Shown: piece by piece, positions 20,501-27,060 of the stretch | How the letters are laid out: every line of letters begins with the position of its first letter | Position numbering within the stretch: position 1 is the first letter of the stretch | Notes under the pieces: model-generated | What the model was told of the DNA's origin: nothing | Database searches by the model: none | What the model saw: the letters and a program-made list of their open reading frames with translations, nothing else | Virus record (IMG/VR): IMGVR_UViG_3300022747_000020 | Coordinates: 1-55,442 of that record | DNA length: 55,442 bases | Source: a virus | Reading direction: 5' to 3' (one strand) | Program-made: the position numbers and the translations under genes

Positions 20501-22891
20501 AACAAACGCTTTTTCAACGCCGTTGTCGGTGATGACATAACCATCAAAGAATTTTGTAAACACTTGATATTGTTTAGTTTCACCACTGATAGCTGTCCAG
20601 TTGTTATATTTGTCAATGACCGCTAGACCGTCGTTTTCCAAAATATAACCGGAGTTTGCATTAACTGTATAAGTTGTTTGATCTAGTGTATATGTAAATG
20701 TGTCCGAATCATAATAGTTAGTAAAACTAATGTCACCTACGTTGTTAAAAGTCTGATACTTTAACGGGAAGCCCAGTACCGGATCATTTGATCCTGTGCC
20801 AACTGTGTATCCAAAGAACTTTGTGCCGGCAAATGTGCTGCCAGGGTAAACGGTTGTATCGCTAAAGCTGTAGTCATTACTGTCAATTAAGTCATACAGA
20901 GGAGCTTGGTTTACACCAGTCTTGGCTTGGCACTCGATCCATTCAGATCCAGTGAATCTAAACGTCTTGGCCTTGTTGACATCTCCGCCACATACTAGAA
21001 CCTGTTGTCCAGCAAATATAGGGTCGTCACTTGTTTCAACAAGAGTAACATAATTATTGCTATTGATATTTTCAATAACAACTTCATATACTTTGTTCAA
21101 CGTGTTGGTGTCGTAATCTTTTGCAAATACTACACGGTCACCTGTTTTTAATACTGCACCATCTACTGTTGCAGATACCTGCCCTTCAACTTCATTGAAC
21201 GCATCAGTTGCATCAAATGTAATGTAGTCAATATTTTTCTTGGCTTGCTTACCTGTGTTAAACAACTGAAGATCTCGATCAAATTCAATGATAGGTCTAC
21301 GAGCAGGAAGGTTGGGGCCATAGTTTGCTGCGGTATTGTTATAGGTCGCAGTAGCATCAATAACATCAACATGGAACCATCTGTTGTATCTGCTCCAAGG
21401 GTTTCTATCTTCACTGGCACGATTGATAGTGATATAGTCTGGAGTTGTAGTGATGTATGCTCCAAAGTCTTCAACAACTTCTAGTTCGCTAACAGGCACT
21501 AAACGAATAGCTACACCAACGCCTTCAACGTAGAATTCAGTGTTTGCGTAGGCAGCAGGAACCACAGATGAGTCAAATTTGATCTTAAGACCATTTGTAA
21601 ACTTAACGCCATTAGGGCTGGTGTAACCTACTGAACCTGTAATATCTTTATCAACGTCAATGGTAGAACCAGCAGTATCGACAATTTTAATTTGCCCAGT
21701 AAATGCTGGATTTGTTCCATCTTGGTAAAATAAGTAGTCAGAGTTTGCAGTGATTATAGGAACAAGTGTGTAATTGTAATTGTTATCTAACCAGAACTGA
21801 TTACTTGCATAGGTTTTACCTGATCCGATAAAAACCTTTTCACGTGGTAATACTGCAACTTCCTTGATTAGGTTGATTCTACAAGCAGGATCGTTTTCGT
21901 TAAGGGTACTCAATTGAATACGCCATACTGAACGACGGTCTTCAACAGGTACTGTAACGTTGTCCACTGTCCAGAATGCTGGATCAACATCGCTTGTAAC
22001 AAAGACAAAAGTCTTGTTGTTAAACTGTGTGTCTAATCCATCTAGCCCATCTGGATGTGCTGCTAAGAAATCACTTAACAACTGACCCTGGATATCAGTA
22101 TAATGGAATGATACTGCTGCCGCAGGGCTTGCCTTGATAGGCATTTGAATATAAAAGTCCTGTGCGTTTGCACTAGGTACATGGAAAATAACTTCACCAA
22201 CATCATCGCCGTTGTTAGACACACCAAATATCTGTCTAGTAGAAACAGTAGACACATTTGAATCTGTGCCCGACACGCCGGACTGAGTTTGAATCCAGAA
22301 CTTTGAACCAGGTTGGTCAACTACAAATTTATATGTACCGCCACGAGCCAGAGTTAATTGCAAGTTAGGATGTGTGCCAACTCCGCTGAATACATATCCA
22401 CCGATGTCAGTATTCTTTGTTACAGTAAATGTATTTTGCAATGGCACCGATCCAGCAAATACATTAACTGCATCCGGACCAGACGGTAACCAATAATAAT
22501 CGTAGTATCTAACAAACTTATCAAAATCAAAGTGTCCGTTAAATGAATATGCCTCGGCAGAGAACAATCGTTGATGGTTATTTGTTATGCCATTACTGTT
22601 GGCAATGCTTTTCAACAAATCAAGATAACCAGACGAAAACGTTACATTATTGTTATCATCTTTAATGGTAATAGATGGCTCAAGTTGATAGTGCTTTCTA
22701 GCAGTATCTAACTCCGGAACATAATTGTCCTGTAACTTATACGTAGGTGCAAAAGTACGACCAATATAACCATTGATAGGCACGTTAACTGCTTGAGTAT
22801 AAAGCTGATCTAACGTTGCGCCTAAGAATCGTTGGTTAGTTGATGTTCTAAATGCACCTGGCAAAAAGTTAATTGTGTTGTTTAACGCCAT
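11507..22891 (-). CDS. Giant virion structural protein, 3794 aa
   Basis: This single frame covers a fifth of the window. The N-terminus (residues about 1-140: FRTSTNQRFLGATLDQLY, NGHFDFDKFVRYYDYYWLP) resembles large structural proteins of marine T4-like phages. Residues about 170-250 (LARGGTYKFVVDQPGSKFWIQ) look like a small cupredoxin-like beta-sandwich. Residues about 2160-2540 hold seven FG-type repeats suggesting a beta-propeller. Three W/Y-rich segments near 1750, 3370 and 3567 resemble carbohydrate-binding modules. Residues about 3190-3255 hold GTGYLLPPQI and GSGYTSIPTI repeats. It is coupled to gp6 upstream (end-to-end at 22891) and to the 235-residue gene downstream. A long host-contacting baseplate appendage is likely; no catalytic domain was recognised. 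Confidence 0.75.
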   Translation of the reverse strand: MALNNTINFLPGAFRTSTNQRFLGATLDQLYTQAVNVPINGYIGRTFAPTYKLQDNYVPELDTARKHYQLEPSITIKDDNNNVTFSSGYLDLLKSIANSNGITNNHQRLFSAEAYSFNGHFDFDKFVRYYDYYWLPSGPDAVNVFAGSVPLQNTFTVTKNTDIGGYVFSGVGTHPNLQLTLARGGTYKFVVDQPGSKFWIQTQSGVSGTDSNVSTVSTRQIFGVSNNGDDVGEVIFHVPSANAQDFYIQMPIKASPAAAVSFHYTDIQGQLLSDFLAAHPDGLDGLDTQFNNKTFVFVTSDVDPAFWTVDNVTVPVEDRRSVWRIQLSTLNENDPACRINLIKEVAVLPREKVFIGSGKTYASNQFWLDNNYNYTLVPIITANSDYLFYQDGTNPAFTGQIKIVDTAGSTIDVDKDITGSVGYTSPNGVKFTNGLKIKFDSSVVPAAYANTEFYVEGVGVAIRLVPVSELEVVEDFGAYITTTPDYITINRASEDRNPWSRYNRWFHVDVIDATATYNNTAANYGPNLPARRPIIEFDRDLQLFNTGKQAKKNIDYITFDATDAFNEVEGQVSATVDGAVLKTGDRVVFAKDYDTNTLNKVYEVVIENINSNNYVTLVETSDDPIFAGQQVLVCGGDVNKAKTFRFTGSEWIECQAKTGVNQAPLYDLIDSNDYSFSDTTVYPGSTFAGTKFFGYTVGTGSNDPVLGFPLKYQTFNNVGDISFTNYYDSDTFTYTLDQTTYTVNANSGYILENDGLAVIDKYNNWTAISGETKQYQVFTKFFDGYVITDNGVEKAFVQVDILPAAQTTVPHTKVYLNNALLTPKTDYNFIKVGIYDVIVLETLPAVGDKIDVLIFSDQASAESFYEIPRNLEYNPLNGNFSSVTLGQIRSHYDKLLENTSVVSSGTIPVQDLYVRDHTGTLMQHSSPLIYAVGFMNNPDINFINGLSLAKKEYTKFKNKFLGLCSSLTNLNYKDPVSGVDTILQTINAVKNSSFPWYYSDMVPQGGNFTSVTYDVLNVRQTTYEISSIFNNHELSNRSILIYLNGVQLIEGTDYVFSTISPSVTFNVTFNFGDVIYIRDYFNTDGNYVPETPTKLGLYPKFKPEIFVDNTYQTPISVIRGHDGSITPAFGDFRDQYILELEKRIYNNIKVDYANNFIDLYDVIPGRFRKTDYSDLEFETILSQSFSEWTGQNNLDYTSNTVYDPNNSWTWNYAKFTDVVDGSYLQGSWRAIYEYWYDTDTPNITPWAMLGISSKPSWWDGRYGAGPYTSGNAVLWEDLESGYIWNDGAPYYDTRFARPGLTSFIPVDNAGNLISPTDVSLVKSANPQQAGKPWSPGEHGPVEIAWRRSGDYPYAIQLAIALSKPAKYFGTQLDIHKFFKNPQTGHFSTIDNKKLSPDTIVVNGDSSSVPGTVLRSSGYINWIVDSLTNQGVAAVDKVNTFLKNMSVQLTCKVGGFTDKNLITVYAEQTTPGSTNASVVVPDANYTLYLDSSVPVNTVTYSAVIVEKTLSGYSVTGYDTSKPFFTIYPSVIDANFQTATINSASAKIYSSASADPVLIPYGTEFTSIQQVADFLISYERFLTKQGFVFTQFDTDLQTERNWTLSVNELLYWSQQGWSANSIIVLNPISSKLNLSTQGSIVGEISNLTNGSKILDQNFLPIKTSNFNIIRTDEPVVGNNFYISTLDGTGICFARFDLIQFEHVLVFDNISEFGDIFYIPTLGTRQNRLKLNGVKTGIWTGALSAPGYMYNDPNIPEWTQGKDYKIGDLVTYNSYYYTATKDMPALLKFDPTLWTKINKSDIKTGLLPSLGHNAQKFENIYDIDKPPVDETLQNFSAGLIGFRPRPYLTDLGISIPTQTKLYQGYIKEKGSLNSITALTKANFNNVTGNINIHEEWAFRVGLYGGVNSNTFTEFVLDQSTFNSNPVAFTFTDNEYSTGNIIVNLSTASNVYNASNVSNVSTNIYGNRANHAYMTDLPSVGYMNAEDVDYSVFDINKFTDPLTKLGSGDKVWVAKDGTGQWDILRVNETDINAVAVTYTLDTFAQLQFNDHHPFVENDALVLKYFDPDFDGVYKVLSVPNLLTVTIEIKNEVALKRLLRGLSLSGNGIVYSLVSAKINSITDLAVNTIPKHGWIENDRVWVDSATTDGWGVYTYTTPWPETGLTHLTANVAQGNDKFGTSVKISSNNNYVYVGNPGNKSVQVFANVAGTLHANVTVSNAIANFGSVVESQGNLLIVGSTTDANVHVYRHWANATVTKLQTIKSANVTAINSISLSSDLKHLYIGDATNNIVEAYYTQTADTFGWVSKHTGPVASKFGSVVKVNSNGTKVFVSAPEATNVFAKAGNVYVYNGNTFATAQATISSQSKNDSALFGYSLDIDATGTNLLIGIPGSSESGQANGALERYALNGSTYNYTQLLTQPTMDIGRFGVSVSVSSDAAVLAVGSQGSSTDEHTYFDEFATIIDSDTTKFVDEIYDSGVTYVFENQIDQSQVGNAGQYVFAHELEAQLSAGDLFGSSVDVSRTLIVAGAPGSNATAGSAYTYNNLLGKLGWTLTRQQQAKVDIDTISRTFIYNKTDNNILAALDFIDPAKGKLLSTIDKDIDFKVIADPAMYNAGTGVVSPDLHWGANQVGKIWWNLDSIRYIDYEQDALIYRLTRWGQTFPGSSVDVYEWVESTTVPSQYTGSGTPLHADDSAYCTSGYVDQGGNIKLKYYFWVSNRDIINTRAGKSNSVVAIANAIESPAEQGIPYATVLRNDSIAMYNVNQLLTGQNSILHLGTQIGEQKLIHSEYALVQEGNTTNPIPAQLINKLNDSLSGIDANGNPVPDPSLPVSQRYGIGNRPVQTMIMRKDDALYNVIYLINNFLAEYPTVIRKPLTLMNSSEPVPAADSGEYDLSVDTFIELSYINPNKLSVGTKVIVLDDVNYSTKWAIYTWNGTAFNSEPRVQSFKTSLYWYYTDWFDSSYDPTSTPDLTVANNLEFGKLTLQPNTYIKVLDDGHGKFLVYHIDSSLKLNLVGIESGTIQVLSNVMPPAKETRQMLLAMKQEIFTDDIASEYNKIFFTIIKYILTEQRNVDWLFKTSFINAIQHIRKLEQFPAYISDNQNFYVDYINEVKPYRTIIREFVVDYERQDQFDGDITDFDLPPYWDSNVNVYRSPSGELSSDAAKLQTGVYSQWANNYAYKVVDTIIERPGTGYLLPPQISFVGGNGKGAEGYAEVNAYGQLSGIVITNPGSGYTSIPTIVINGTGTGAVARAVLRNIFDGNNTGHNVVRSVKTKIKFDRTSYTTSNVFQPWDEVVAGQVIAANTIIRLDEILYKLDQNDYTIDANVEFPIANVTQIGAGDFTSANDRITAFNGNVDLSLYVDGISYPGVIVDGNTAELWTANLVVFPDKLITYGGNLYLTTGNVFDAGGSFANISANVEQVYADSMTKVGINTDSIIQSRFTDALGVDPSDILIDGGAYVDTYESHAPEELVPGQMFDSVNISVFSNVSPTVNDYAFRLFDDLNQGRHFYRIAAANTTTLSQTLHLTDTVVHLTDASVLPQANPDMAIPGVLFVNGEKITYYRNYSHDTVTPWTANLTVTTGSLISYSGNTYVTTGNVYGATFNVVATNAEIIDVNSVTQIRRGVDGTPTLVQAQGSIATDGSRQQVVPNSTVTKSNVGASPATYTVTGNVSYLLTATHAISANIGEFITQVGSSANVRLLETVHNANIVAVVGVGPTTTWNTGNLIVNGVTTIANKVSYNPIGMVNTAGQVTLAANTDIATGEIWYDVGVGTATTGNGLINSHTFASDFLLNSPGYMP
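15290..16410 (-). other. Seven FG-type repeats, probable beta-propeller, in giant protein
   Basis: Within the giant protein, seven successive units share the pattern (K/L/R)FGxSVxxSxxxxxLxVGxPG followed by a Y/F-rich strand. Examples are DKFGTSVKISSNNNYVYVGN, SKFGSVVKVNSNGTKVFVSA, ALFGYSLDIDATGTNLLIGI, GRFGVSVSVSSDAAVLAVGS and DLFGSSVDVSRTLIVAGAPG; two more (ANFGSVVESQGNLLIVGS and SISLSSDLKHLYIGD) are more diverged. FG-GAP repeats build seven-bladed propellers in integrin alpha chains and bacterial surface proteins. Limits are approximate. Confidence 0.6.
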
Positions 22892-25800
22892 TAAAATGTT
22901 CCTACTAGATTGTTACCAAGATTTAAATATGCTGCTGTTACCGCAGAAACAATAACGACATCGTTAACTGTTGCTGCACTGGTAATAATTTCCCAAGGTT
23001 CTGAATTGATTTGGAAGAAGTTACCAAAGACAAGATTGTTATTAGTCGGAACTATAACAACACTAGAGATATTCGGAGCCAATGTGGCATGCAAATATGC
23101 TGCTAGTTCACTAAAATAAAATGTTTCACCAAAGTCCCAGTTGTTAATATCAAAGTAGGTATTAATTGCTGCAACAACTTGAGTCTTAATTTCATTGTCA
23201 GTTAACCCAACGGTTGGATTTTTAACAACTTGAAACACTGCTCTCAAATTAGGATCTACTTTTTCGTTATTACCAAACAAAGGTTTAAACTTGGCAGGAT
23301 TCCAAACAATAGAATCACTTACTGCTTTGTAGTTGTTTAAATCCGCAAAGTCAATTTCTAAACTGCTGATCGGAGGAGGATCAGGTTGAATTAGTTTACC
23401 AGTTAAATCGCGCAACCAAGTTAGGTAACTTGATGCATACGCATTGGTCAACACATAAGCATCAATGATGTTTACCGGTGTTGGGTCAATTCTGTTTCGT
23501 GATGGGACATTGTGCTTGTATTGGAAATACAATTCACCTCGTGTTAATTCTGTGCCAGCCACCGTAGAATATAAATCGGGATTGTCCGGTACTCCGGCTA
23601 CCTGAGTGCTAGGACATCTTACCAATAGTTGTGTGTCATCCACGTATCCATCGGCTGCTGTTAATGTGTTATATACTTGCCATAATACATCCTGTCCAAT
23701 TGGGTTAGATGAGTTTGGCATAGTATTGATCTTTAATACCTTGATACTGTCTGTAATGTTTACGCCAGTAGTTGAATCATAAACCCTTGCATTTGGATCA
23801 AAATAGAACTTGGTGCTGTTAACACTGCCAAATACATAATCAACTACCTTGTAATCAATATTGTATTGGCCGCCGCTATAGGTAAACTTCAATAACCAGT
23901 TTGTCGAACTGCCAATATCTGCAGGCAATATGTTAACCCAGACTTGATTAACTTGATCAAATGTCAATCCGAAGTTAACCTTGGTACGAATTTGACTAAT
24001 CATTGTGCTGATTAGCTCATTGCTTAGGTCATTCTTATAAGGCGGAATAATGCAAGTTGCGCCGCCTAAATTCTCATCGCTCAATACTGCACCTGTCGGA
24101 ACAACTGTACCAAAGGTAACTAAACTAGGAGTAGTGATGTCAGCATTGCTTACTGTGCTCTTTACAGCAGCATAGAACGACAATGTATCACTAGACGAAC
24201 CAGGAGTACCTTGTACAAGATTGTGCTGTGCATCAAAATAATAACCAGCTGGTGCAGAGAACTTTAAGCTAGCACCCGGTGCTACATACTTTAAGTTGCC
24301 TGATGTACCTGTGCCAATTTGCTGTGTGCTGTTGTTGTACTGTAGGTACCCGCTGCTGGTAACAGTTGAATTGCCAGTTTGTGCAAAAGCAACATTGGCA
24401 TGTGGGCTGTTATAGCGTTGGAATGTAGCGTAATAATAGTTTTTCATTTCCGAAGAATTAACAATTGGATTTACCTTGTTGTAAATTGCTTCGTAAATGT
24501 CGTTGGTAGTTAAAAAGTTAAAGCTAGTTGTCTTAACTGTGTTGTCTGATGATAATACTCCATCATCGCCAAAGATATTGGTGCTACTGTAGCTGCCTGT
24601 TGGATCAATGGCATCAAGATATAAACTTACACCACTGCTGGTACGGTTTACTGCTTTGATCTTTTGAATACTGCTGTGTGTAGTCTGCGGAAGGATATTA
24701 TAGTCCTCTGCAGAGATCATACGGTTCTGTGTATAATATTGTTGTGGTGCAGAACTCTTGATGCTAGACAAGCTAGGTGCAGCGTTGGCATTGGTAACAG
24801 TATACTTTAAACTTGCAGTGATAGACATAGTCTCAACACTGCCGGCCTTATTAATATAGCTGAACGAAATAGTTACATTAGACAAGTCATCGGGTGTCAA
24901 TGAATATGTCAAGCCATTGCAGGTTCTGTAAAAGAACTTAAAGCTGCCTTGCGGTACATTAGCAAAGCTACCATCACCAAATACCAAATCAACTTGTTCG
25001 TTGTTTTTAGTATTAACCTGATACAAATTCTTTTCGCTCAAGTTGTTAAAGATTACGTTGATACCAGGTAATGCAGGAACACGGGACCACAATGTTTGAG
25101 GATTACCGTTTACATCTAATGCATATAACCACTGATCATCTGTTGTAATGTTGTTGGTTGCAATAGATACATAGTTGTTAGGAATTGCATTAGTAACGTT
25201 AAAGCTAGTTGAATTTAATGTACCTTGCTTGAAGTAGACAAAGAAACCAGTATTGTTGCTGCCATTGCCGTTCTTGTCGTTTCTATGCAATAGGTTAAAG
25301 GACCCAACCTTAGTAGGATCATCTTGATAAATGTAATTCTTACCAACTGTGGTTGCACTCACTGCTTCAAATGATACAGGTGTACCTTGTAGCTTTACGT
25401 TAAAACCGGCCACAGGCAGTGTGTTGGGATTCAAGTTGATACTGTACTCGTCAGTCTGTATTCCATTTAGAACTTGACTATTGCCGGGCTTGCCAATGGT
25501 CTCTGTGCTGTCCAATGATGCATTCAATATTGCTGTAAATTGTTCTAACCAACTGTCGTTTGTCAAATCATTCCAATGTACAGTAACATTAGACAGATTA
25601 AGTCCGTTACTATCGTAAATTGATTCAGTTGTTTTGATACTGTCAATTTTTAACAAGCCCGATGCTGGATTACCGCGACCAGGATTGTAACTTAGCATAC
25701 GTGCTAATTTTAAAATACTGTCTCTGCGTTGTGCTGTGTCAATGAAGTTTTCGCGAGCGTTTAAATCTGTGCGGAAAGCAAGACTTTGGCCCAAGAACGC

Positions 25801-26004
25801 AATCATGTCAATCAATGCCATGTATTCCGAACTTTCAATGAAGTCATTAAAAGTTTCCGGATAATACGTTTTGATGTAATTAACCATGGAATTACGCAGC
25901 GTTTCGAAATCGTAGCTGGTAAAATCCGCGTTTGTGAACGTTTGGTAAATCTTGGTCCAATCCTGTTGTACCAAAAGATTTGTTTGACGAGTGCTCTGTG
26001 CCAT
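22891..26004 (-). CDS. gp6: Baseplate wedge protein gp6, 1037 aa
   Basis: The N-terminal 130 residues (DFETLRNSMVNYIKTYYPE, YMALIDMIAFLGQSLAFRTD, RENFIDTAQRRDSILKLARM, LSYNPGRG) follow the gp6/J-like baseplate wedge pattern: a helical domain that anchors the wedge, then a large beta-rich region. Such proteins form the gp6-gp25-gp53 core of the wedge, and all three genes are present in this block. It is longer than T4 gp6 (660 residues), as in many environmental T4-like phages. Its last base touches the giant gene. The ATG at 26004 lies about 20 bases after a late-promoter-like box. Confidence 0.85.
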   Translation of the reverse strand: MAQSTRQTNLLVQQDWTKIYQTFTNADFTSYDFETLRNSMVNYIKTYYPETFNDFIESSEYMALIDMIAFLGQSLAFRTDLNARENFIDTAQRRDSILKLARMLSYNPGRGNPASGLLKIDSIKTTESIYDSNGLNLSNVTVHWNDLTNDSWLEQFTAILNASLDSTETIGKPGNSQVLNGIQTDEYSINLNPNTLPVAGFNVKLQGTPVSFEAVSATTVGKNYIYQDDPTKVGSFNLLHRNDKNGNGSNNTGFFVYFKQGTLNSTSFNVTNAIPNNYVSIATNNITTDDQWLYALDVNGNPQTLWSRVPALPGINVIFNNLSEKNLYQVNTKNNEQVDLVFGDGSFANVPQGSFKFFYRTCNGLTYSLTPDDLSNVTISFSYINKAGSVETMSITASLKYTVTNANAAPSLSSIKSSAPQQYYTQNRMISAEDYNILPQTTHSSIQKIKAVNRTSSGVSLYLDAIDPTGSYSSTNIFGDDGVLSSDNTVKTTSFNFLTTNDIYEAIYNKVNPIVNSSEMKNYYYATFQRYNSPHANVAFAQTGNSTVTSSGYLQYNNSTQQIGTGTSGNLKYVAPGASLKFSAPAGYYFDAQHNLVQGTPGSSSDTLSFYAAVKSTVSNADITTPSLVTFGTVVPTGAVLSDENLGGATCIIPPYKNDLSNELISTMISQIRTKVNFGLTFDQVNQVWVNILPADIGSSTNWLLKFTYSGGQYNIDYKVVDYVFGSVNSTKFYFDPNARVYDSTTGVNITDSIKVLKINTMPNSSNPIGQDVLWQVYNTLTAADGYVDDTQLLVRCPSTQVAGVPDNPDLYSTVAGTELTRGELYFQYKHNVPSRNRIDPTPVNIIDAYVLTNAYASSYLTWLRDLTGKLIQPDPPPISSLEIDFADLNNYKAVSDSIVWNPAKFKPLFGNNEKVDPNLRAVFQVVKNPTVGLTDNEIKTQVVAAINTYFDINNWDFGETFYFSELAAYLHATLAPNISSVVIVPTNNNLVFGNFFQINSEPWEIITSAATVNDVVIVSAVTAAYLNLGNNLVGTF

Positions 26005-26023
26005 ATTCTTTACCTATATCTTG

Positions 26024-26031
26024 TATTTATT
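26024..26031 (-). promoter_or_regulatory. Candidate late promoter box AATAAATA
   Basis: On the minus strand AATAAATA sits 20 bases before the gp6 ATG, in the 46-base gap after gp25, within CTAATAAATACAAG. It matches the TAAATA core seen ahead of other late genes. Confidence 0.4.
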
Positions 26032-26050
26032 AGGCGTATAATATGGCTAC

Positions 26051-26425
26051 TTAATTGGTAGTGATAGATTGCTTATTTCTGTCGAAATTCAAGGCTAATA
26101 CATCAGACTGGTTTGTAGGTACATACGCCAACGTTAATTCGACTAAAATGCCGTTTTCTTGTTGTGTTACTGCCACTTGCCCTACACGTATTCTAGGGTC
26201 ATACTGTGCAATTTTAGTGACGTCTTGTGTTATGATTTGTTGAGTGTCTTCGTTCAACGGTTCAAATAACATATCCCATATTATTGTGCCGAAGTTTGGC
26301 TGCATCAGCTTTTCGCCGCGGCGAATATTAAAGTAATTAACCAAGTCTTGTTTGGCAAGCTCAAAGTCAGTTAACTTATATTTTTTAGCATTGTTTTTAG
26401 TGCTGAAGCCGGAATATGTAATCAT
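26051..26425 (-). CDS. gp25: Baseplate wedge protein gp25, 124 aa
   Basis: The length and pattern fit the GPW/gp25 family: LAKQDLVNYFNIRRGEKLMQ, PNFGTIIWDMLFEP, then TKIAQYDPRIRV and LTLAYVPTNQSDVL. The RRGE, P(N/D)FG and DPRI signatures are well conserved in this family of sheath-initiating wedge subunits. It lies between the lysozyme-like gene and gp6. No strong ribosome binding site precedes the ATG. Confidence 0.9.
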   Translation of the reverse strand: MITYSGFSTKNNAKKYKLTDFELAKQDLVNYFNIRRGEKLMQPNFGTIIWDMLFEPLNEDTQQIITQDVTKIAQYDPRIRVGQVAVTQQENGILVELTLAYVPTNQSDVLALNFDRNKQSITTN

Positions 26426-26433
26426 AGTAATAT

Positions 26434-27060
26434 TTATTGACTTAATACCACTATGGCATAACGACCGCTGTTAAATGCTGCGGCGCCGTTGCCTATGTTT
26501 TCGTAGCGCCATTGGTAAGCAGCATTGCCTAACTCCCATCCCACATACATCATACCAGCCAGTACCTCAGCTGAGTCATTTTCTGTAACTGCACCGCTTT
26601 GCAGTAGCATAGTATAGGTATCGTACAGTATTTGGTAGGATAAATGATCTTGCCCAACAGTGCTACCAAGGAACTCGCCGAGACTTTTTAAATCGTATAG
26701 GTAATTTCCATAGCTGTTGGTACTTCTAATGGCCATTTGCTTCCAACAGTTTTTGTAATTAACACAATCGTTTCCGTATGATTTGTTAGATCCGGTTATT
26801 AATAGTCCATAGCTTTCTAGCGTGGTACTGGTAAACTGGTATCTGCCTAATTCATTGTTTGTTCCGATTTTGCTGTAGTCCCATGTACTTTTGTCGTAGC
26901 CTATCTGAGCTTGCAGGTTACGTAACTGTACGCCGGTTAATACACCAATTGATGCCCAAGCAGGCACTTCCCCGGGAGCATCTGCACGATTAATCCAGCT
27001 AATAGGTAGCGGAGTGCGTATCGGAGTGTTGGATGCTTGGATAATGCCGAGTTCAATCAT
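26434..27060 (-). CDS. Lysozyme-like tail protein, 208 aa
   Basis: The segment NNELGRYQFTSTTLESYGLL (about residues 86-105) matches the GRYQF-type motif of lysozyme/lytic transglycosylase-like folds. The later AEVLAGMMYVGWELGNAA fits the helical second half of such domains. The usual ExxG catalytic glutamate before the motif is not evident; E88 in NNELG is the only nearby candidate, so activity is uncertain. There is no signal peptide. It overlaps the gp5-like needle gene by four bases (ATGA), so it may supply the peptidoglycan-cutting function that T4 carries inside gp5. Confidence 0.6.
   Translation of the reverse strand: MIELGIIQASNTPIRTPLPISWINRADAPGEVPAWASIGVLTGVQLRNLQAQIGYDKSTWDYSKIGTNNELGRYQFTSTTLESYGLLITGSNKSYGNDCVNYKNCWKQMAIRSTNSYGNYLYDLKSLGEFLGSTVGQDHLSYQILYDTYTMLLQSGAVTENDSAEVLAGMMYVGWELGNAAYQWRYENIGNGAAAFNSGRYAIVVLSQ

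Noticed and set aside
26431-26438. AATAAATA on the minus strand before gp25
   Set aside because: It lies only six bases from the ATG, too close for a promoter with a usable leader; probably chance in AT-rich sequence.
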